NCBI RefSeq assembly: GCF_000515255.1
Contig: NZ_KI911559.1
Location: forward strand, 2,367,660 to 2,431,659
DNA: 64,000 nucleotides
Reading direction: 5' to 3'
From: Rhodovibrio salinarum DSM 9154
GTDB lineage: Bacteria; Pseudomonadota; Alphaproteobacteria; Kiloniellales; Rhodovibrionaceae
Below the pieces are notes generated by a model. It worked only from the letters and a program-made list of their open reading frames with translations. It did not search any database and was not told the DNA's origin. Shown one piece after another: positions 1-8,159 of this stretch (the first letter of the stretch is position 1; the number at the start of each line of letters is the position of its first letter). The position numbers and the translations under genes are program-made.

Positions 1-698
1 ACCTGAACCGCATGCTGGACCAGATCGAACAGCTGATCGCCAGCATGCGCTCGGTCAGCGACAACATCGCGCATGACCTGCGCACTCCGATCTCGCGCCT
101 GCGTAGTCGACTTGAGGTCACGCTGCTGTCCGACCGTGATACCGAGGCGTATCGCGATGCGATCCAGGACGCGATCGGTGAGGCGGATCAAATTCTGAAC
201 ACCTTCAACGCGCTGCTGGACATCGCGCTCGCGGAATCTGGCGCGCTGCGCGATCAGTTCGAGCAGGTCGATCTGACCGCGGTCGTCGACGATGTGGTGG
301 ATTTGTACGAGCCGCTGGCCGAGGAATTGGATGTCACCCTGTCCAAGCGGACGGCGTCTGATGTGTGGATCGACGGCAATGCCCATCTGCTGTCGCAGGC
401 ACTCGCCAATCTGATCGATAACGCGATCAAGTATACGCCCAGTGGCGGCGTGATCGTCGTGACCAACCAACAGCACGACGGCAAGGTCGATTTGTGCGTG
501 AGCGATAGCGGTCCAGGCATTCCAGCGGACAAGCGTGCGGAGGTCCTGAAGCGCTTCTCGCGTCTTGAGCACAGCCGTAGCGCGGCTGGCAGTGGCCTGG
601 GGCTCAGCCTGGTCGCAGCGGTGGCCCGGCTGCACGAGGCCGAGATCGAGCTGTCGGATAATGCGCCCGGGTTGGTCGTGCGCCTGCGGTTCGGCTGA
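1..698 (+). CDS. Two-component sensor histidine kinase, C-terminal part (5' end outside window)
   Basis: The reading frame is open at the left edge (frame starts at base 3), so the sensor and membrane parts lie upstream. The visible part is the transmitter. A dimerisation/phospho-acceptor helix carries the H-box NIAHDLRTPISRLR, followed by the ATP-binding domain with N-box NLIDNAIKYTP, G1 DSGPGIP and G2 GSGLGLSLVAAVARLH. The residues just before the H-box (LNRMLDQIEQL) look like the end of a HAMP linker. Such kinases autophosphorylate on the H-box histidine at the inner membrane and pass phosphate to a response regulator, whose gene would normally be just upstream and is not visible. Substrate or signal cannot be told. 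The first ATG at base 12 is probably internal, not the true start. Confidence 0.93.
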   Translation, partial: LNRMLDQIEQLIASMRSVSDNIAHDLRTPISRLRSRLEVTLLSDRDTEAYRDAIQDAIGEADQILNTFNALLDIALAESGALRDQFEQVDLTAVVDDVVDLYEPLAEELDVTLSKRTASDVWIDGNAHLLSQALANLIDNAIKYTPSGGVIVVTNQQHDGKVDLCVSDSGPGIPADKRAEVLKRFSRLEHSRSAAGSGLGLSLVAAVARLHEAEIELSDNAPGLVVRLRFG

Positions 699-1154
699 GA
701 GCGGAGGGGGCCGACGGCCCATAGGAAGGGGCCGCCGGCCAGACGAGAGCAGATCGCCTTGCTTCTTCAGCCCCTGTGCCGCCGTGGCATCTTTGGGGGA
801 CCATGCCCGCCGGGCACGTGGGGCTGCATGCTGACGACGGGACGTCGGGAGACCGTCGGAAACCGCGTCAAACTGCGTCGCGGACCGGGTCAGAAGCGTC
901 GGCGGCGCAGGCGCAGGCGGCTGGACACGGGCACCACGTCCTTACGGGCGTGGGACCACCGCACACTACGCTCACCCGACGGTTCTCCGGGTACAAGCCG
1001 GCTGGGCAAGAGCCCGGGTGCCTTACACAGTGCCCGAACCCTGTCCTGACCGGCCCGTCCCGCCGTCAGCGCCTCCATATTTACCGAGCAGGCGGTTAAG
1101 TCGTTCTGCACGGCGCATGAAGGTTTATTCATACCGGCGTCTTTCGTGCGGGCC
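699..1154. other. Gene-free stretch with a run of hairpins; possible structured RNA
   Basis: About 450 bases lie between the kinase and the convergent ClC gene with no convincing ORF; the frames here give arginine-rich shadows. The stretch contains several consecutive inverted repeats. The largest is 768-826: outer arms CAGCCCC/GGGGCTG, then GTGCC/GGCAC, then GGCAT/ATGCC, closing on a G-rich loop. CGACGG/CCGTCG follows near 832-858 and CCGCG/CGCGG near 864-886. A smaller GGGC/GCCC hairpin lies near 1005-1016. This could be an undescribed small RNA or only terminator and spacer structure. It does not clearly match a known RNA family I can recognise. Confidence 0.3.
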
Positions 1155-2975
1155 TCATCCCTGAAAGTGCCGCAGCACCTCGTGCCCGACATCGTCCAGG
1201 GAGATCACGCCACGTACGTCGTGAGTGCGTGGCACGCCCTCGGTGTCGATCACCAGTGCCAGACGCGCAGCCCCACGACCCAATCGACGCATCACGTCGT
1301 GCAGGATGTCGTCCGGACGGGCCAGCACGAAGGCCTCCGCCGGCAGGTCATGTCCGCGGGAATCCTTGGTGCGGCCGTAGCCGTGGTGATGCCCCTGACT
1401 ATGATCGACATAGGCAGACGCGCTGCCATGTTGCGCCACGTCATAGACCGCGTGGGACGGGAGCACGCCAGCGATGTGGTCGCCCTCGTGCAGGATCACG
1501 AAAGCGGGGTAGGGGTCCATTTCGTCCAGCGTGTCGGAGGCTGTCTTGGCATCCATGTCCGCTGGCAAGAACGCCAGATGTGTTTCCATCACCTCGTGGG
1601 CATGGCGGACCAGGAACATGTTGGTGTGGCGTTCCTTGGGTATGTAGCGTCCGCGTGCGGCGAGCTTGATGGTGTAGATGTTCTCCGGCGACAGCACGCG
1701 GCGCACGCCGATTGCCAACGCTGTGGCGACGATCATCGGGACGATGATGTTGTAGTCCCGCGTCATCTCGAAAATCATCACGATCGCGGTCATCGCCGCG
1801 CCTGTGGCCCCGCCGACAACGCCGGACATACCAACCATCGCGAATTCGGGGATGGTAAAGCCAGCTTCAGGGAATAGCTGCGTCAGACCGGCACCCATTA
1901 GGCCGCCCAGGGTGCTGCCAAGGAAGAGTGACGGCGAAAAGATCCCGCCGGACGCGCCAGAGCCCAGACTGATCGTCGTGGCCAGCAGCTTGCCGACGAA
2001 CAGCAGCATCAGCAGGCCGATCGTCGTGAAGTGGCCGTCCAGGATGCCCTGGATCGTGGCGTAGCCGACGCCCTCGACGAAATAATGACCGTAGACCTGC
2101 GAGAAGGTGTACATCATGACGCCCACCAGGCCCATGCCGAGGGCATGCTGGATGTAGGGATTAACCGGCAGCCGCGGGAACTGCTCTTCCAACACGGCGA
2201 GCAGTCGGACGAACACGAACGATCCGAGCCCGCAGGCCAGGCCGAGCATGACGAAGCCGCCCAAGCGCATCCAGTTGAGCGGTTCCACATCCGGCATCGA
2301 GGCGAGCGAGACAACGAAGGCCGGTTCGATGCCGAAGAACAGGCGCCCGACATAGGTGGCGGTGCCGGTCGCCAGAACGACTGGCAGGAAAGTCCGGCTC
2401 GAGACTTCCGGCATCATCAGCTCGATGGCGAACATCACCCCGCCCAGCGGTGTGTTGAAGGTCGCGGCGATGCCTGCGCCCGCGCCGCAGGCGATCAGCG
2501 TGACCCGTTGCCAGGCGGCCAGGCCGATGGCCTGGGCGAAACTGGAGCCGAACGACGAGCCGATCTGGATGATCGGTCCCTCGCGCCCGACGGCGGCACC
2601 GGAGCCGATCGATAGAGCGGACGCGAGCGATTTCACCACCGCCACGACCGGGCGAATTTTGCCTTCCTTGTAGTAGATCGCGTCCATCACCTCGGGCACG
2701 CCGTGGCCGCGCGCCTCGGGGGCGAAGGTATTAACCAGGAACACCACGCCCATACCGCCGATCACAGGGGCCAGAATAATCCAGGGGCCCCAAGCGCCGA
2801 CCGGCGTCATCGCCGCGCTGTCCTCAAAAACCGATAGCTCGCCGAGAAAGAACCAGTTATGGATCAACGCGATTAGAAGACGAAAAAAGATTGCGCCAAC
2901 ACCGGTTACGACGCCGACAAGGACAGCAATCAGCGATAAGGTTACGAGATTTACCTGAGACTGTTTTGTTTTCAT
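1155..2975 (-). CDS. ClC-family chloride channel/transporter with C-terminal CBS-like region
   Basis: A 606-residue integral membrane protein of the voltage-gated chloride channel family. The anion-pathway signatures are visible: GSGAAVGREGP near residue 125, with the gating glutamate of the GREGP loop, and GSGASGGIFSPSLFLGS in the second half. Hydrophobic segments fill about residues 10-440. The remaining 160 residues are soluble and contain two CBS-like stretches (HLAFLPADMDAKTASDTLDEM and LARPDDILHDVMRRLGRG). Retention of the gating glutamate favours an H+/Cl- exchanger, but this cannot be settled from sequence. It is a single gene transcribed toward the sensor kinase. The start is an ATG at 2975 and upstream sequence is moderately AT-rich, consistent with a promoter. 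Confidence 0.93.
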   Translation of the reverse strand: MKTKQSQVNLVTLSLIAVLVGVVTGVGAIFFRLLIALIHNWFFLGELSVFEDSAAMTPVGAWGPWIILAPVIGGMGVVFLVNTFAPEARGHGVPEVMDAIYYKEGKIRPVVAVVKSLASALSIGSGAAVGREGPIIQIGSSFGSSFAQAIGLAAWQRVTLIACGAGAGIAATFNTPLGGVMFAIELMMPEVSSRTFLPVVLATGTATYVGRLFFGIEPAFVVSLASMPDVEPLNWMRLGGFVMLGLACGLGSFVFVRLLAVLEEQFPRLPVNPYIQHALGMGLVGVMMYTFSQVYGHYFVEGVGYATIQGILDGHFTTIGLLMLLFVGKLLATTISLGSGASGGIFSPSLFLGSTLGGLMGAGLTQLFPEAGFTIPEFAMVGMSGVVGGATGAAMTAIVMIFEMTRDYNIIVPMIVATALAIGVRRVLSPENIYTIKLAARGRYIPKERHTNMFLVRHAHEVMETHLAFLPADMDAKTASDTLDEMDPYPAFVILHEGDHIAGVLPSHAVYDVAQHGSASAYVDHSQGHHHGYGRTKDSRGHDLPAEAFVLARPDDILHDVMRRLGRGAARLALVIDTEGVPRTHDVRGVISLDDVGHEVLRHFQG

Positions 2976-3087
2976 GAGGGCTGGTTAAATTTTCGTCATG
3001 TCAGTTGATGACTGTTGATTTGGGAACGAGATAGCCGTCAAAGCTAGGACTGGCGGCGCTGCGAACCCGAACGGATACCGCGCACAG

Positions 3088-3636
3088 ATGCATTTCAGTG
3101 GACTCCATCAACTTCTCTCCCGCCGCACCTTGTTGTGGACGGCGGTGCTGTTCGGTCTGTGCGCGGTTTACCTGGGCGTTCTCGTGTACGAACAGCACCG
3201 CGCCGAACAGCGGTTGAGCCGGATGCGTGACAGTGATCCCGCGACCTATCTGGATACGATCCGGGGCCGCGAGAGCTTTGCCGAGTTCATGCGCGATGTT
3301 GCCGAGATTCGGGGTTACCGGACCTGGCGTCCCCGCGTGCCGGAATTCCTTGCCGGGCGCTGGGCGTTGTTCCGCGCCGAGCAACGCGTCGGCCCGGAGT
3401 TCGTTCCTGCGCCCTGCCATCCTTCCGTGCTGTTCGAAGACGGCGGGGTGCATGTCTATGCCGGAAGCGAACGCCGCTATGGCGCGCGGTATCGTATCCA
3501 GGACGGCGACGTCATGGTCGAACTTGACGGCAAATCCGCGCTGCGGGTTCACGTCGTCGGCCTCGAGCGGCGAATTCGCAATCTGAGTCTGGAGCTTCCG
3601 GAGGACGGACTGCGCTACGCGTATCGTTGCGGATAG
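3088..3636 (+). CDS. Hypothetical membrane-anchored protein
   Basis: A 182-residue protein with one hydrophobic helix near the N-terminus (LLWTAVLFGLCAVYLGVLVY, about residues 14-34), then a soluble region rich in Arg, Glu and Tyr. The topology suggests a periplasm-facing domain anchored in the inner membrane. I recognise no family. It is chosen over the opposite-strand frame at 3001-3690, which is proline/arginine-rich, has no hydrophobic pattern and overlaps it fully. The gene is divergent from the ClC gene and no strong ribosome-binding site precedes the ATG, so the exact start is uncertain. Confidence 0.6.
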   Translation: MHFSGLHQLLSRRTLLWTAVLFGLCAVYLGVLVYEQHRAEQRLSRMRDSDPATYLDTIRGRESFAEFMRDVAEIRGYRTWRPRVPEFLAGRWALFRAEQRVGPEFVPAPCHPSVLFEDGGVHVYAGSERRYGARYRIQDGDVMVELDGKSALRVHVVGLERRIRNLSLELPEDGLRYAYRCG

Positions 3637-3795
3637 CCCCGACCTTCGGCGGGCTGGCCGATCCGTCGGGTTGATCTGTTGGGATGGCATGCGTGCTCCG
3701 GATCGTCCGGCAGACTGAAACGCGCGACCGAAAAAAGCACATCACCCCTGATTCAGAGGTGTTACAAATTCTTCATCCGGTTCGGATGCCGGGCG

Positions 3796-4059
3796 TCAGC
3801 GCGCTTTGCGGGCAACGAAGAACACCGCCACACCCGCGTATCCGAGCAACAGCAGCATGCGTAGCAGCTTTGCCGTGCTCGTCTGGAAGCCGAGCCAGTG
3901 GGCACCGGCCCCGATTCCGCCGGCGATTAGCCCAACAGCCAGCAGCAAGAGTACGAACCGCCCGATACGCCGCGCCAATGCGGCAAGCGCCCGGACGATC
4001 GGGCGCAGCCGCGCGAGCGACACGTCGACCGTGGCTTTGTCGTCGAGGTCAGCTCGCAT
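3796..4059 (-). CDS. Small two-helix membrane protein (hypothetical)
   Basis: An 87-residue protein with two predicted membrane helices (about residues 33-54 and 63-83) after a charged N-terminal segment containing several arginines. No family is recognised. Its ATG overlaps the 3' end of a short upstream frame at 4049-4189 on the same strand by 11 bases, a layout typical of translational coupling. The two small proteins may therefore work as a pair. Confidence 0.5.
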   Translation of the reverse strand: MRADLDDKATVDVSLARLRPIVRALAALARRIGRFVLLLLAVGLIAGGIGAGAHWLGFQTSTAKLLRMLLLLGYAGVAVFFVARKAR

Positions 4060-4189
4060 CGCTATGGAAGACCGCTGCCAGGAAGAGCGAGAGGACCGTT
4101 ACCAGTGCCAGTACGGCCGCTACACGCGGGTCGACGAACTTGAGGGCGCCCGCGGTGGGCAGGCCGAGAAGAAGCCACTTCCAGGACAA
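4049..4189 (-). CDS. Very small membrane protein with TTG start, coupled to the downstream gene
   Basis: A 46-residue frame starting at TTG (4189). An AGG ribosome-binding core lies about 8 bases upstream in GCGAGGTAATACTC. The product begins MSWKWLLLGLPTAGALKFVD and continues with a strongly hydrophobic segment (AAVLALVTVLSLFLAAVF), so it would be a one- or two-helix membrane peptide. Its stop overlaps the start of the next gene by 11 bases. The hydrophobic pattern and coupling argue for a real gene; the rare start and small size are the weak points. Confidence 0.4.
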   Translation of the reverse strand: MSWKWLLLGLPTAGALKFVDPRVAAVLALVTVLSLFLAAVFHSDAS

Positions 4190-4313
4190 GAGTATTACCT
4201 CGCAAACGATGGAGCTGTCCGGAGGCTGCGCCGCGGCAGCGCGGTCCGGTCTTCAATGGGCCGGCGACCCTGGGAGGTCAGCGGGCCGCCGGCCCGACCC
4301 AAGAGCAGGGTGA

Positions 4314-4346
4314 AACCGCTGCGGGCCAGGGTGGCTCACAGCGGTT
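4314..4346. terminator. Long hairpin, probable bidirectional terminator or RNA end
   Basis: Arms AACCGCTG and CAGCGGTT pair perfectly. The stem continues inward through GGGCCA/TGGCTC to a GGG loop, giving about 15 paired positions with one mismatch. It sits between the end of the ZIP gene and the small membrane genes, all on the minus strand. There is no long T-tract on either side, so it may act in RNA processing rather than as a classical terminator. Confidence 0.45.
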
Positions 4347-4451
4347 CCATCCCGAGGGGCAGACGATGCACCCGGCGCGAAGCCGAGCGTTTGCGAGGCT
4401 ATCGATCCAAAGCCTACGGTCGGCTAAAGGCAGGCTGAATTCGCGTTCATC

Positions 4452-5165
4452 TCACGCCACGATGAAGCTACCGGCGAGGCCGAGCAGGAAGCCGCCGACC
4501 GCCCCCAACGGCGGGGCCCAATGCCGGTCGAGGCGGACCTGCGGGGCGATGTCCTGGAAGGTCAGGTAAAGGATGCCGCCCGCAGCGAACAGCATGATCA
4601 TGGATAACGCGTATGGGTGTGCTTCCAGCACGGTCATGCCGATCCAGGCTGCCGCGGGACCGAGCGGCACCAGCAGCACGAACGCGGCGATCAGCATTGC
4701 GGGATTATGTCGACGCGTGGCCTGCAGTTCGCGGTAGGCGTTGAATCCCTCGGGCAGGTTTTGCAGTCCGATCAGCAGGGCCAGCAGTACCCCGGCTTGG
4801 CTGCGTTGCGCCAGCATCGCGCCCATGGCGAGCGCTTCCGGCACGAAGTCCAGCAGCATCGCCATCAACTGCGCCGCCGCACCGCCGCGGCGTTCGATCG
4901 CCCGGTCGGCTATGAAGGCGATAATACCCCCTGCGGCGAAAGCTGCCAGGCACGCCCAGGGCGGTAGATCCCGGACCCCTTCGGGCACGAGCACGAGCGC
5001 GATCGCAGCCAGCAAGACCCCGCCCCCGAAAGCGATCACGCTGTGCCGGAATTCTGCTTCCAGCCAATCGGACTGAAGGCGCTCACGCACGGCCGCCAGC
5101 GCGCCCAGCGGCATCGCGGCTCCGGCGATCGTTGCAAACAGTAGCGCCTGCTCCAGGTTGGTCAC
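4452..5165 (-). CDS. ZIP-family metal transporter
   Basis: A 237-residue protein of eight or so hydrophobic segments with the ZIP (Zn/Fe permease) signature helices: LLDFVPEALAMGAMLA in the fourth segment and LIGLQNLPEGFNAYREL in the fifth. These contain the conserved polar and acidic residues (E, N, P, E) that form the metal site. The family moves divalent metals such as zinc, iron or manganese into the cytoplasm, and the precise metal is not readable here. The start codon is GTG at 5165, and GAGGGAG lies about 9 bases upstream on the minus strand. It is divergent from the ABC export operon. Confidence 0.85.
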   Translation of the reverse strand: MTNLEQALLFATIAGAAMPLGALAAVRERLQSDWLEAEFRHSVIAFGGGVLLAAIALVLVPEGVRDLPPWACLAAFAAGGIIAFIADRAIERRGGAAAQLMAMLLDFVPEALAMGAMLAQRSQAGVLLALLIGLQNLPEGFNAYRELQATRRHNPAMLIAAFVLLVPLGPAAAWIGMTVLEAHPYALSMIMLFAAGGILYLTFQDIAPQVRLDRHWAPPLGAVGGFLLGLAGSFIVA

Positions 5166-5418
5166 CCCTGCGGTCTCCCTCGCGAGTGTACGGCTCTACA
5201 TGCCCTACGGCGCGCGACGGCCCGTCGTCCAGCCTCCGGTCGCTGCCCACGATCGTGCGCGGCCAGGCGGAGCCGCACCAAAAGCATCCGGATCGCATAG
5301 AACGCAAGGCTGGCGTGAGAAAAGTGCAAACGCTGTTTACCGTCCAGACCCTTGCAAAGCGGTTGGTGGCCGTCAGACTGCGGGCAGTGTGATTTCCATC
5401 GAGGGATCGGTACACCGA

Positions 5419-6435
5419 ATGCGCATGCCGAAGATACTCGCCCTCCTGATCGTTTGCGCCGGCCTTGTCGGGGGTGGTTATTGGGCGTGGTCGACCTATT
5501 GGCCGGCGGCGAAATCCGACTCGCTGACGCTTTATGGCAACGTTGATATTCGCCAGGTCGATCTGGCGTTCAACGCCGAAGGCAAGATCGCCGAGGTCTT
5601 GGTAGAGGAAGGCGATACGGTCGCGGCGGACCAGTTGCTCGCTCGCTTGGATGGCGCGATGTACGACGACCTCGTCGCCGCTGCCGAGGCACGGGTTGCG
5701 AAGAGCGAAGCGCAACTGGACGAACTGCATGCGGGCACGCGGCAGGAAGAGATCGCGCGCGCCCGGGCGGCGGTCCAGCAGGCCGAGGCGCGGGTGCAGG
5801 AGACCGAGTCCACTTTGGCGCGCCGGCGCAAGCTGCTGGCAACCGACAACGTCTCGGAGCAGGCGTTCGACGAAGCCCAGCGCGCCTACGATGAAGCCAA
5901 GGCGGTTCTGGCGCAGAACCGGGCGGAGTTGGAGCTTGCAGTAAAGGGACCGCGTACTGAGAAGATCCGCGCCGCCGAGGCGCAGCTGGCGTTCGACCGG
6001 GCGACCTTGCGCCTGGCCCGGGAGCGGCAGGATAAAACCAGTCTGCTTGCGCCGACCTCAGGCACGATTTTGACCCGTATCCGCGAGCCGGGCGCCACGG
6101 TAGGGCCGACCACACCCGTATTGACCCTGGCGGTACGTCGGCCGGTACGGGTGCGCACCTACGTCGGCGAGATGAACCTTGGCCGGATCGAGCCCGGTAT
6201 GGCCGTGACGGTCACGACCGACAGCTTCCCGGACAAACGCTACCAGGGGCGGATCGGCTATATCTCGCCAACTGCGGAATTTACGCCCAAGAGCGTCGAG
6301 ACTCCCGAGCTGCGTACGGATCTCGTCTATCGGGTGCGTGTGCTCGTCGACGCGCCGGACGAGGGCTTGCGCCAGGGCATGCCGGTGACGGTGCATGTCG
6401 ACGCTGAGGGCGCGGGCCGGCCGGGCGACGCATGA
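5419..6435 (+). CDS. HlyD-type periplasmic adaptor of an ABC exporter (YbhG-like)
   Basis: A 338-residue membrane-fusion/adaptor protein. One N-terminal membrane anchor (about residues 5-25) is followed by a lipoyl half-motif (VDLAFNAEGKIAEVLVEEGD), a long alpha-helical coiled-coil hairpin (about 75-190, with the HAGTRQEEIARARA region), the second lipoyl half and a beta-barrel domain (VRVRTYVGEMNLGRIEPGM). Such proteins bridge an inner-membrane pump to the periplasm and outer-membrane channel. The ATG at 5419 is chosen over the longer frame from 5158 because it directly precedes the anchor; a GAGGGA lies 12 bases upstream. It overlaps the ATPase gene by the ATGA junction, so the four genes are an operon. 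Confidence 0.88.
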   Translation: MRMPKILALLIVCAGLVGGGYWAWSTYWPAAKSDSLTLYGNVDIRQVDLAFNAEGKIAEVLVEEGDTVAADQLLARLDGAMYDDLVAAAEARVAKSEAQLDELHAGTRQEEIARARAAVQQAEARVQETESTLARRRKLLATDNVSEQAFDEAQRAYDEAKAVLAQNRAELELAVKGPRTEKIRAAEAQLAFDRATLRLARERQDKTSLLAPTSGTILTRIREPGATVGPTTPVLTLAVRRPVRVRTYVGEMNLGRIEPGMAVTVTTDSFPDKRYQGRIGYISPTAEFTPKSVETPELRTDLVYRVRVLVDAPDEGLRQGMPVTVHVDAEGAGRPGDA

Positions 6436-8159
6436 GTGCTGCTGCGCTCTCGGTCGATGGCCTTGAGAAGCGCTTCGGTCAGCGCGGCGATCCAGCGCTT
6501 GCCGCGCTGACAGCGCAGGCGAAGACCGGGCAGATTACCGGGGTGATCGGCCCCGACGGCGCGGGCAAGACCACTTTGATGCGTCTCCTCGCGGGCCTTC
6601 TAAGCCCGAGTTCGGGGACGATCCGGATCGCGGGTACGGCGCATCCGACCCCGCTCGGTACCTTGGGCTATATGCCCCAGCAGTTTGGCCTCTACACCGA
6701 CTTGAGCGTGCAGCAGAACCTCGATCTCTACGCTGATCTGCAAGGCGTTCAGAAACAGGCGCGGGCCGAGCGGTTCGACCAGCTCTTATCTTTCACCGGT
6801 TTGGGGCCGTTTACCGACCGGTTGGCGGGCCAGCTATCCGGTGGCATGAAGCAGAAGCTGGGGCTTGCCTGTGTGTTAATACGTCGCCCTAAGGTTCTGC
6901 TGCTCGACGAGCCCAGCGTCGGCGTCGATCCGCTGTCGCGCCGCGAGCTGTGGGACATGGTGCGCGCAGTTGCCCAAGACGGCATGGCGGTAATGTGGTC
7001 GACCGCCTATCTGGACGAGGCCGAGCGTTGCGACGACGTCTGGATCCTGGATCACGGGCAGCTCATCGCACGCGGTCCGCCAGATGATTTCCTGGCCGAG
7101 GTACAGGGGCGGTGTTGGCGGGTTGCGTTACCCGAACGGGGCCGCCGGGAGGTGCAGGCGCGCGCGCTGCGGGCGCCTGGCGTGCTCGATTCCCAGATCC
7201 AGGGGCGCACGCTGCGTCTGCTATTGGCCGCGGGTGCTGAGCCCCCGACAACAGCCGATCTGGGGGCGGTCGGCGCGCCCGAGCTGGTCACGCCGCGTTT
7301 TGAGGATGCCTTCGTCGCGCGGCTGCGGGCGCAGGCCGGCGACGATCACCCGCCGGGGACCCCAAAGGTTCCGGAAACCGCCGCCGCATTCGTGGGCGAC
7401 GGTCCGGTCATCGCCGCACGGGATCTGGTCAAGCGCTTCGGTGACTTCACGGCCGTTGACCGTGTTTCCTTCGAGGTTGCCGCCGGCGAAATCTTTGGCC
7501 TGCTCGGCCCCAATGGCGCCGGCAAGTCGACGACCTTCCGCATGCTGTGCGGTCTATTGGCCGCCAGCGACGGGCAGGCGCGGGTTGCGGGCTACGACCT
7601 GGGACATGCCCGCGCGGCCGCACGGGCCAAGCTGGGCTACATGAGCCAGCGCTTCTCCCTCTACGGCGATCTGTCGGTGCGGCAGAACCTCGCGTTCTTT
7701 GCCGGCGTCTATGGCCTTGCAGGCCGGACCGCCCGACGGGCGATCGCGGATGCGCTTGAAAGCTTCGCGTTAGAGCCGCTGAGCACGACCAATGCGGGCG
7801 CATTGCCGCTTGGCTACAAGCAGCGCCTTGCTTTGGCCTGTGCTGTGATGCATCGGCCGGCGATCCTGTTTCTGGATGAGCCGACCAGCGGTGTCGACCC
7901 GCTGACCCGGCGCGAATTCTGGGCCCGGATCGCCGCGATGGCGGAGCAGGGCGTAACGGTCCTGGTCACCTCGCACTTTCTGGACGAGGCCGAGTATTGC
8001 GACCGGCTCGCCATCATGTACCAGGGCCGCCTGATCGCAACCGGAACGCCCGATCATCTGAAGGAAACGTACGCGGGCAGCCGCGAGGCCAGCCTGGACG
8101 ATGCCTTTGTCGCCCTGGTTCAAGCGCAATCGCGTGGGCAGGCGGGGGGCGGCACATGA
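6432..8159 (+). CDS. Fused double ATP-binding subunit of an ABC-2 exporter (YbhF-like)
   Basis: A 575-residue protein with two ABC ATPase domains in tandem. Domain 1 (about 1-225) has Walker A GPDGAGKTTLMR, signature LSGGMKQKL and Walker B VLLLDEPSVGVDP. Domain 2 (about 325-565) has Walker A GPNGAGKSTTFR, a degenerate signature LPLGYKQRL and Walker B ILFLDEPTSGVDP. The linker between them resembles the C-terminal stub of DrrA-type ATPases. This architecture is that of YbhF/RbbA-related drug exporters. ATGA overlaps at both ends couple it to the adaptor and to the first permease. The altered second signature is usual for this family. Confidence 0.92.
   Translation: MSAAALSVDGLEKRFGQRGDPALAALTAQAKTGQITGVIGPDGAGKTTLMRLLAGLLSPSSGTIRIAGTAHPTPLGTLGYMPQQFGLYTDLSVQQNLDLYADLQGVQKQARAERFDQLLSFTGLGPFTDRLAGQLSGGMKQKLGLACVLIRRPKVLLLDEPSVGVDPLSRRELWDMVRAVAQDGMAVMWSTAYLDEAERCDDVWILDHGQLIARGPPDDFLAEVQGRCWRVALPERGRREVQARALRAPGVLDSQIQGRTLRLLLAAGAEPPTTADLGAVGAPELVTPRFEDAFVARLRAQAGDDHPPGTPKVPETAAAFVGDGPVIAARDLVKRFGDFTAVDRVSFEVAAGEIFGLLGPNGAGKSTTFRMLCGLLAASDGQARVAGYDLGHARAAARAKLGYMSQRFSLYGDLSVRQNLAFFAGVYGLAGRTARRAIADALESFALEPLSTTNAGALPLGYKQRLALACAVMHRPAILFLDEPTSGVDPLTRREFWARIAAMAEQGVTVLVTSHFLDEAEYCDRLAIMYQGRLIATGTPDHLKETYAGSREASLDDAFVALVQAQSRGQAGGGT

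Noticed and set aside
699-1154. 6S RNA or tmRNA in the hairpin-rich gap
   Set aside because: A few short similarities exist, but the long closing stem of 6S and the tRNA-like ends of tmRNA were not found, and the neighbours are not those usual for ssrS. Kept only as an unnamed structured region.
3001-3690. 229-residue minus-strand ORF opposite the hypothetical membrane protein
   Set aside because: It lacks hydrophobic pattern or motifs, while the plus-strand frame has a clear membrane anchor.
4257-4451. Possible riboswitch between the ZIP gene and the small membrane genes
   Set aside because: Only a long hairpin is clear; no conserved aptamer core of a class I know (cobalamin, Mn, FMN, TPP) was recognised.
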